Assembly: GCA_047617985.1 (NCBI GenBank) | Contig: JBLGBS010000003.1 | Coordinates: 1 to 64,000 of the forward strand | DNA length: 64,000 nucleotides | Direction: 5' to 3' | Source of the DNA: SW-4-43-9 sp047617985 | Lineage (GTDB): Archaea; Nanohalarchaeota; Nanosalinia; Nanosalinales; Nanosalinaceae | In this document: positions 59,386 to 64,000 of the stretch, piece after piece | How the letters are laid out: each line of letters opens with the position of its first letter | Position numbering within the stretch: the first letter of the stretch is position 1 | Program-made: the position numbers and the translations under genes | Notes under the pieces: model-generated | Seen by the model: only the letters and a program-made list of their open reading frames with translations | Database searches by the model: none | What the model was told of the DNA's origin: nothing

Positions 59386-59948
59386 GTATCGTGATCCTCG
59401 TAAGGCTCTCCGTACTTATCACTTAGAAGGTTGATAGCTGATTTCGCGCCGTCTCCGATAGCGACCGAGGTCTGGTACTCCCAGGTATTGGCAAGTCCTG
59501 CTGCGTAAAGATTCTCAACTCCGACCGCTTTGTTTGAATCATCGGTTTTGACATGTTTATCCATCATGTAAGGGCCTTCCACACCGTCTTCAAACTCGAC
59601 ATCAAGGTTTTCCAGATAGCTGAGATCTCCAGCTGAGGCGGAAACTATGTACTCTGATTTGTACTCATCTTCTCCTGTTACAATCTTGAAGCCTTCCTCA
59701 GTTTTCTCTACTTCTTCAACTTCTTCCTCCTTGATCTCTCCATCGAAATCATTTAACTTGTCTTCCGCTTTCCTGAGAAGTTCCTGCCCGCTGATCGAGT
59801 CATGCCCGACCAGGTTCTGAATGTTTGAAGTGTTGTGAACCAGTGATTCTCCGGTGTCAAGTACAAGTGTTTCCTCTCCTGCTTTAGCTGTGAAAACTCC
59901 GGCCTGAAGACCGGCGATACCTCCACCGATAACAATAACTGTTCTCAT
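59382..59948 (-). CDS. Short FAD-binding protein of thioredoxin-reductase type, lacking the NAD domain
   Basis: A 188-residue protein. It has the FAD Rossmann motif VIGGGIAGLQAGVFTAKAG at the N-terminus, TSNIQNLVGHDSISGQELL (as in TrxR-like proteins) near 40, and the closing VGVENLYAAGLANTWEYQTSVAIGDGAKSA near 140-170 (read in parts). The inserted NAD(P) domain and the CxxC pair of thioredoxin reductases are absent, so it is a minimal FAD protein. Similar short proteins exist in haloarchaea; the electron partner is unknown. Confidence 0.85.
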   Translation of the reverse strand: MRTVIVIGGGIAGLQAGVFTAKAGEETLVLDTGESLVHNTSNIQNLVGHDSISGQELLRKAEDKLNDFDGEIKEEEVEEVEKTEEGFKIVTGEDEYKSEYIVSASAGDLSYLENLDVEFEDGVEGPYMMDKHVKTDDSNKAVGVENLYAAGLANTWEYQTSVAIGDGAKSAINLLSDKYGEPYEDHDT

Positions 59949-59972
59949 ACTGAGAAATTGTCAGTTACTTAT

Positions 59973-60575
59973 TCAAATATTTCTCAACCAGGATCGGATC
60001 AATTCCTCGACCCTGTAGCTCAGATCGATTAACCTGTCCACCCAGCTATCTAGATACCGGTAAACCGCTACAGCAACCACTAATCCCAGAAGACCGGAAA
60101 CTACTCCTCCCAGGATATCTAGAGGGTAGTGGAGTCCGACAAAAACCCGACCGAATCCAGTCAAAACTCCGGAGACCCCGAAAATCCAGGCCAGTTTCCT
60201 CCTCTTCAGATACAGAAAGCTCCAGAAAACCGAGAACATCGACGCGGTGTGCTGACTTGGAAACGCATTATCCAGTTCCCCGCCTGAAACTATAGTATTA
60301 TAGGTGCTGAAAGGCTGGTGATGAAAGTAGAGAAGGCCGAGACCATAGGTCAGCGATATCCCCGCAACTGCTGTTAAGAACGTGAAAACCGAGTCTCTCC
60401 TGGCTTCCTCTGATCTAAACCAGAGATAGACCAGTACCGTCGGAATCAGAAAAACCAGAAGTTCTGCGCACATAAGGAAAAAAGTGTCGACAACCCTGTT
60501 ACCTGTGAAGCTCTGTACGAACAGGAACAGCTGGGTATCAATCCCGGAGATGCTGGACATAATACTGGCTTCCAC
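59973..60575 (-). CDS. PAP2-family membrane phosphatase
   Basis: A 200-residue, five- to six-helix membrane protein. The PAP2 motif 2 appears as NAFPSQHTASMFSVF near 98 (PSxH with Gln for the usual Gly) and motif 3 as VFVGLHYPLDILGGVVSG near 143 (H...D). Motif 1 (KxxxxxxRP) is weak or missing: the segment before YLWFRSEEARRDS is the nearest basic patch. Lipid-phosphate or undecaprenyl/dolichyl-phosphate phosphatase is the family role. Confidence 0.85.
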   Translation of the reverse strand: MEASIMSSISGIDTQLFLFVQSFTGNRVVDTFFLMCAELLVFLIPTVLVYLWFRSEEARRDSVFTFLTAVAGISLTYGLGLLYFHHQPFSTYNTIVSGGELDNAFPSQHTASMFSVFWSFLYLKRRKLAWIFGVSGVLTGFGRVFVGLHYPLDILGGVVSGLLGLVVAVAVYRYLDSWVDRLIDLSYRVEELIRSWLRNI

Positions 60576-60661
60576 ATCTACAGACTAAAAACCTGCGGTT
60601 CCTGGCTTGAACTTACTTAAAAATAACACCTGAATTGGTCTGTATAAGGTGAATACAAAAA

Positions 60662-60823
60662 ATGGCACAGAGATTTGAAGAAGCCAAGGAAAGAATCTTC
60701 AGCAATGTCTACATCTGCAGAAGATGCAATGCGAAGAACAGGACAAGCAACCCTGAAAACACTTCATGCAGGAAATGCGGTTACAGTAACCTGAGAAAGA
60801 AGAACGAAGAATTCGCAGGCTGA
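60662..60823 (+). CDS. rpl40e: 50S ribosomal protein L40e
   Basis: A 53-residue zinc-ribbon ribosomal protein: MAQRFEEAKERIFSNVYICR, then RCNAKNRTSNPENTSCRKCG. The CxxC...CxxC zinc ligands and Arg/Lys-rich tail match archaeal L40e. It stops 7 bp before the TTG start of an EamA transporter, so the two may share a transcript. Confidence 0.95.
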   Translation: MAQRFEEAKERIFSNVYICRRCNAKNRTSNPENTSCRKCGYSNLRKKNEEFAG

Positions 60824-60829
60824 TACGGC

Positions 60830-61705
60830 TTGGAGTGGTTCATCGCAACTGTCGGCGCTGCCCTTCTATGGTCTTTCACGGGAATAGTTGCCAAAGAACT
60901 GATGAACCATGAATCCAGTCTTGTCTACTCCTTTCTTTACTCAGTGCTTGCGCTGATATTCTACACCCCTATTTTTCTCTACTTTAGTTCAGCGGAAATA
61001 ACTTTCACACCACTGGTTATCGGCGCTTTTCTAGTCTCAGGGCTCGCAAATGTTTTCGGAATCATGACCTACAACTACTCGATCAAACTCGGAGAACTAT
61101 CCCGGGTCATACCCTTCACAAAGCTCAACCCGGTCTTCACGGCCTTAATCGCAGCATTACTTCTCGGCGAATCAATGACTCCTCTGAAAGTTTCCGGAAT
61201 ACTGCTGGTAACCGTCGGTAGCTACGTGATTCTGGGCGAGCGGAACACCGGATGGAAACAGCCTTTCAAATCATTCATACGGGAGAGAGCACCTAAGATC
61301 GGAGCTCTTTCAGCACTGATTTTCTCGCTGGCTGCAGTAATGGATAGATACGCAACACAGACAGTAGCGCCGGAAATCTACACCTTTATGATATTCCTTT
61401 TCATGACCTCCGGGCTAACCGTCTACATCTCCACCTCGAAAAGAGAAGTCATTCCTGATATAATTCCGAACCTGAAAAACCATCGGTACAAGTACGCAGT
61501 GACAGGAATCGCAACCGCTGCAGCAACATACCTAATATTCTACGCATTCTCACAGGCCCCTGCCTCCAGGGTAATACCGGTTCTTCAGATCCAGGTACTG
61601 ATCTCGGTAATCGCCGGAGTAATGCTTTTTGGGGAAGACAATCTGAAACAGAAACTTGTCGGTTCAGCCATACTCATCGCAGGGGTAGTGCTGGTCGCAC
61701 TGTAA
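60830..61705 (+). CDS. EamA/DMT-superfamily transporter
   Basis: A 291-residue protein with a TTG start 7 bp after rpl40e. There are about ten transmembrane helices in two EamA halves (WFIATVGAALLWSFTGIVAKELM; KIGALSALIFSLAAVMDRYATQTV). Motif ETRVIPFTKLNPVFTALIAALLLGE-like segment in the first half (LSRVIPFTKLNPVFTALIAA). Substrate unknown. A second family member occurs at 7273-8130, but its codon use is quite different. Confidence 0.88.
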   Translation: MEWFIATVGAALLWSFTGIVAKELMNHESSLVYSFLYSVLALIFYTPIFLYFSSAEITFTPLVIGAFLVSGLANVFGIMTYNYSIKLGELSRVIPFTKLNPVFTALIAALLLGESMTPLKVSGILLVTVGSYVILGERNTGWKQPFKSFIRERAPKIGALSALIFSLAAVMDRYATQTVAPEIYTFMIFLFMTSGLTVYISTSKREVIPDIIPNLKNHRYKYAVTGIATAAATYLIFYAFSQAPASRVIPVLQIQVLISVIAGVMLFGEDNLKQKLVGSAILIAGVVLVAL

Positions 61706-61741
61706 CCATTTAAAGAAATTACCTACCTACTACATTCATAC

Positions 61742-61888
61742 GCCCCATTGGCTCAGCGGTAGAGCGCGTCCTTGGTAGAAGTGGTTACGCTCGATTCATA
61801 AGCAACAAACCCCTCTTTGAGGCGCTTTCGAAGACGGAACCACTTTACAAACAGGACGAGATCCCGGGTTCGAATCTCGGATGGGGCT
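61742..61888 (+). tRNA. tRNA-Thr (GGT) with intron
   Basis: Acceptor GCCCCAT (61742-61748) pairs with ATGGGGC (61881-61887). The D-arm is GCTC-AGCGGTA-GAGC. The anticodon stem CGTCC/GGACG encloses GGT at 61774-61776. The T-arm is CCGGG-TTCGAAT-CTCGG with a G-T pair. A 75-nt intron follows position 37 (61778-61852) and is closed by AAGTGGTT/AACCACTT (61779-61786 with 61838-61845), giving a bulge-helix-bulge-like junction. Sizes after splicing are normal. Confidence 0.88.
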
Positions 61889-61890
61889 TT

Positions 61891-61945
61891 GTGAAAACTT
61901 GCTTCAACAGCCCACAACTCGTGGGTTTTGAGAAGCGGTTTTCAC
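61891..61945 (+). ncRNA. Long hairpin directly downstream of tRNA-Thr
   Basis: GTGAAAAC (61891-61898) pairs with GTTTTCAC (61938-61945). Inside, GCTTC (61901-61905) pairs with GAAGC (61932-61936) and CCCAC (61911-61915) pairs with GTGGG (61921-61925) around an AACTC loop. The stem is interrupted by small internal loops. It could be a terminator/processing hairpin or a small RNA. The 88 bp after it (61946-62033) hold only a start-less frame ending EVIDGEYR, possibly a gene remnant. Confidence 0.45.
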
Positions 61946-62033
61946 GCATATTTCGAGGTTACGAACATAGGAAGTTATGGTTTAGAGCTTACATTTGACG
62001 AGGTAATCGACGGAGAATACCGATGATTTCTTT

Positions 62034-62258
62034 CTAAAACCGGTACTGGTAAAGTATCCAGCTGGCCCCGGCAAAGCCTATCAGTAGAAAACCAGCTGTG
62101 AAGAATGACGCAGTAGTGTCGATCAGCCAGGATAAGCCAAGCAGATCCGTTCTTTTGATATATCCAAGACCATAAAATATGCCTATTACAGTTAAGGCCG
62201 CGGTTATACGCATTCCCAGATCTTCAAGGAAGTTTCTGAATGTCAGTTCTCGGGACAT
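62034..62258 (-). CDS. Small two-helix membrane protein of the XRE operon
   Basis: A 74-residue protein with two transmembrane helices (about 13-32, 45-66) and a short basic start (SRELTFRNFLEDLGMR). It begins 2 bp after the XRE regulator stop, so it is certainly co-transcribed with it. No family recognised. Similar small membrane partners often accompany this regulator type. Confidence 0.65.
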   Translation of the reverse strand: MSRELTFRNFLEDLGMRITAALTVIGIFYGLGYIKRTDLLGLSWLIDTTASFFTAGFLLIGFAGASWILYQYRF

Positions 62259-62260
62259 AT

Positions 62261-62461
62261 TTATTCCTCAAGTCTGAAGATTTTTTCCACTTCTGTGTCG
62301 AAAAAGCCGGCCAGCTCCAGCGCCAGCTCCAGGCTTGGGTTGTATTTACCTGTTTCTATGGCGTTGACCGTCTGTCGGGATACATCCATTTCCTTCGCCA
62401 GTTCTGCCTGAGTTAGATCTTTTTCCTGCCGGAGTTTCTTGAGCTGATTTTTTACCTGCAT
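62261..62461 (-). CDS. XRE-family helix-turn-helix regulator
   Basis: A 66-residue stand-alone Cro/C1-type regulator of the YozG/HipB-like short class: LKKLRQEKDLTQAELAKEMDVSRQTVNAIETGKYNPSLELALELA, then a tail VEKIFRLEE. All five helices of the fold are present. It lies between the DUF2178 gene (22 bp upstream) and the two-helix gene (2 bp downstream). It probably binds the palindrome at 62896-62927. Confidence 0.93.
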   Translation of the reverse strand: MQVKNQLKKLRQEKDLTQAELAKEMDVSRQTVNAIETGKYNPSLELALELAGFFDTEVEKIFRLEE

Positions 62462-62483
62462 ATCAAACTATTTCCTTCACAAT

Positions 62484-62882
62484 TTATTTGACTCCTCTGA
62501 GTCTTTTGCCTATATCTATTAGAACTGCTAATCCAATTATAATTCCCCAGGAAACGTAGTAGGGCGCAGCCCAGTCCGGGTAATCCCAGTAGTTAAGCCC
62601 CATCCCTATCGAGATAGCAATCATCGCCACCCCACCAAAAGCTCCTGTCCACATAACTGCCTGATGTGTCGATTCTTTCGCGATACTGAGGTCTCTTTCA
62701 TCAAATATTGGTCTATCGCTTTTTTCACCTATCAGGTAAAGTAGTGTTACTGCTGTTATTGTTATTCCTGCTGCGACCAGTTCGTAGCCCATATTGAAGG
62801 TCGCAACCATTGAAACCATTCCCAGGATTAGAACTGTGAAGTATGTTTTCTTGCCGTTTAAACCGTATTTTTCAGTATTCAT
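62484..62882 (-). CDS. DUF2178 membrane protein
   Basis: About 132 residues from ATG 62882 (MNTEKYGLNGKKTYF). The frame can extend to 62939, but that would run through the operator. Four transmembrane helices; the family motif DERDLSIAKESTHQAV lies between helices 2 and 3. DUF2178 proteins commonly sit next to XRE regulators in archaea and their role is unknown. Confidence 0.85.
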   Translation of the reverse strand: MNTEKYGLNGKKTYFTVLILGMVSMVATFNMGYELVAAGITITAVTLLYLIGEKSDRPIFDERDLSIAKESTHQAVMWTGAFGGVAMIAISIGMGLNYWDYPDWAAPYYVSWGIIIGLAVLIDIGKRLRGVK

Positions 62883-62895
62883 TATACCACAGAAA

Positions 62896-62927
62896 GTAAA
62901 GCGAGCTTTACATTTAAATATGTAAAG
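62896..62927. promoter_or_regulatory. Palindromic operator overlapping the TATA box of the DUF2178-XRE operon
   Basis: CTTTACAT-TTAAAT-ATGTAAAG is a perfect 8-bp inverted repeat with a 6-bp centre (62906-62927). A third half-site GTAAAG stands at 62896-62901, itself an inverted repeat with 62906-62911 across CGAG. The centre (TATTTAAA on the minus strand) is the likely TATA box, about 35 nt before ATG 62882. Occupancy by the XRE protein would block TBP, giving autorepression. Confidence 0.75.
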
Positions 62928-62990
62928 GTAGCTTGACACAACCTCGTGGTGACCGTGCCTGATTAAAAACCGGAAATCGAATTAACATCT

Positions 62991-64000
62991 GTGGGAGAGA
63001 GATATCTAAAAACTGCAGTACCGGGTTTCCTTGGAACTGTTTCACTAATTTTACTTATCGGAATGTTTATCTCAACTGCTTCAGCCTCTAACACAGTTTA
63101 TGTAGGCCCGCATCAGGTTGAACCATCCAGCGGTCAGGAAACTTCGCCAGGGATTTCAGCTCTCTCCAGCCAGACAGCTGCTGAGAAAAGAATGATTGTC
63201 AGATTTGAAGAAGTTCCAGACAGCGGTGAAAGAAACAAGATTGAAAGGAAAACAGGTATAGAGTTTCTGAGCTACGCCTCGAACAGAGCCTGGGTAGTCA
63301 AAGCCACAGAAGATCAGATCTCAGGTCTGGAAGAACTAAAAGTCGATTTCACGGCAGATTACAGACAGGAGTACAAGCTCGGCGAACAAATGAGTGAAGA
63401 AGGCCTGCTGGAAAGATCAGTTAACGGCGACGGAACAGCAAGCATTTCAGTCGAATTCTTCAGCGATGTCAGCGAGGAAAGACAGAAAGAAATAATAGAA
63501 AAGCACGGTAAAACCACTGGAAAATCCGTTTTCGGAAACAACTGGAACGCAAAAGTTCCCACCGATTCCTACCTGGAAATCACACAGGAAGAGGAAGTCA
63601 AGAGAATCCGAAACAAACGAAGTGAAGCCCAGCCTTTGAACGACCGAGCTAGAGAAGTGATCTCGGCCGACCGGCTTTATGACCCCCCATTCGATCTGAA
63701 AGGTGACGGCTTCACAGCTTCAATGTGGGACACCGGCTGGGCAGGAAATCACACTGATCTCAGCAGTAAAACCTATATCGGAGATAGAGACGAATGTGTT
63801 AAATGTGAAGTTCAGAGTCATGCCACACACGTCGCAGGAACAATGCTTGGTTCAGGAAATATCAACAGCAATCTGAGAGGGGTAGCGCCGGAAGCAAGTC
63901 TGATCAGCCATGAGGTAGATGATCTGACAGCCTACCCGCTTAACATGAACAGATCAATCAATGAAAACAACTCTATTCTCTCACAGAACTCATACGGAAA
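62991..64000 (+). CDS. Secreted subtilisin-like serine protease, 5' part (runs off the window end)
   Basis: A GTG-started frame with about 336 residues in the window. A signal peptide (residues about 9-36, GFLGTVSLILLIGMFISTASA) is followed by a propeptide of about 190 residues. The S8 catalytic domain begins near residue 218, with the catalytic Asp in SMWDTGWAG (about 247) and His in QSHATHVAGT (about 278). The usual HGTHVAGT has Gly, here Ala. The catalytic Ser lies beyond 64000. Halolysin-type extracellular protease, likely processing host or environmental protein, is an inference. Confidence 0.9.
   Translation, partial: MGERYLKTAVPGFLGTVSLILLIGMFISTASASNTVYVGPHQVEPSSGQETSPGISALSSQTAAEKRMIVRFEEVPDSGERNKIERKTGIEFLSYASNRAWVVKATEDQISGLEELKVDFTADYRQEYKLGEQMSEEGLLERSVNGDGTASISVEFFSDVSEERQKEIIEKHGKTTGKSVFGNNWNAKVPTDSYLEITQEEEVKRIRNKRSEAQPLNDRAREVISADRLYDPPFDLKGDGFTASMWDTGWAGNHTDLSSKTYIGDRDECVKCEVQSHATHVAGTMLGSGNINSNLRGVAPEASLISHEVDDLTAYPLNMNRSINENNSILSQNSYG

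Noticed and set aside
61946..62033. Coding frame ending EVIDGEYR downstream of tRNA-Thr
   Set aside because: No start codon other than a TTG inside the hairpin; too short and possibly only a remnant or chance frame.
1..64000. CRISPR array, rRNA operon, IS element or integrase
   Set aside because: No regularly spaced repeats, rRNA-like stretches, transposase motifs or tyrosine-recombinase motifs were seen on reading both strands.

Overview
The window looks like chromosomal DNA of a small-genomed halophilic archaeon, most likely a nanohaloarchaeon (DPANN). This rests on: archaeal information genes (ribosomal proteins L10e and L40e, Dph2, MBF1, class I LysRS, CTP-dependent riboflavin kinase, a DUF1931 histone-fold protein); strongly acidic predicted proteins; AT-rich TATA boxes about 25 nt upstream of start codons (leaderless transcription); three-part archaeal tRNA gene structure with introns after position 37; and families common in haloarchaea (DUF4349, LEA14/WHy, DUF389, DUF5667, TraB, SPFH). 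The lineage is an inference. No rRNA, CRISPR array, transposase or integrase was found.

Layout. 1-4.2 kb: 5' part of hisS, a YdjM-type membrane protein, MBF1, an ArsR regulator with membrane helices divergent from a DUF4349 protein, a 55-aa histone-fold protein and a GNAT acetyltransferase. 4.2-10.5 kb: a minus-strand sugar-nucleotide operon (Gfo/Idh-type protein, divergent nucleotidyltransferase, AT-rich EamA transporter, GlmU-like enzyme, HAD-phosphohexomutase fusion), which with glmS at 33.7-35.5 kb outlines UDP-GlcNAc supply. 10.5-25 kb: L10e, an orphan PEP-synthase-like protein, Dph2, a flavin reductase, a membrane glycosyltransferase, tRNA-Asp, superoxide dismutase, an SDR, RibK, several very small zinc-ribbon genes, LEA14, ferredoxin and a site-2 protease. 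25-35.5 kb: LysRS, rhomboid, TraB, DUF5667, SPFH, tRNA-Leu with a duplicated 5' end, a metallo-beta-lactamase protein and glmS.

35.6-45.3 kb is the most accessory-looking stretch: an HTH/S-layer-like fusion overlapping a PD-(D/E)XK-like gene, PCMT, a lone TOPRIM protein, a beta-CASP nuclease-like protein, intron-bearing tRNA-Trp, then a run of unrecognised genes including a VRR-NUC/AbrB fusion and an AT-rich two-gene cassette (soluble protein plus four-helix membrane protein). 45.4-48.9 kb holds B12-dependent ribonucleotide reductase and NrdR with repeat-rich control regions. 49-64 kb: PIN-ATPase-KH protein, DUF389, CBS and NYN proteins, a BASS-type transporter, endonuclease IV, a BtuF-like protein without signal peptide, a PAP2 phosphatase, L40e with a second EamA transporter, tRNA-Thr with intron and a 3' hairpin, an XRE/DUF2178 operon with a clear palindromic operator, and the 5' part of a secreted subtilisin.

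Candidate undescribed systems, in order of my interest: the two-gene membrane cassette 43898-45318; the HTH-S-layer/nuclease-like pair 35646-37762; the structured 14-nt-flanked insert next to tRNA-Leu; and the cluster of tiny zinc proteins. None could be confirmed from sequence reading alone.
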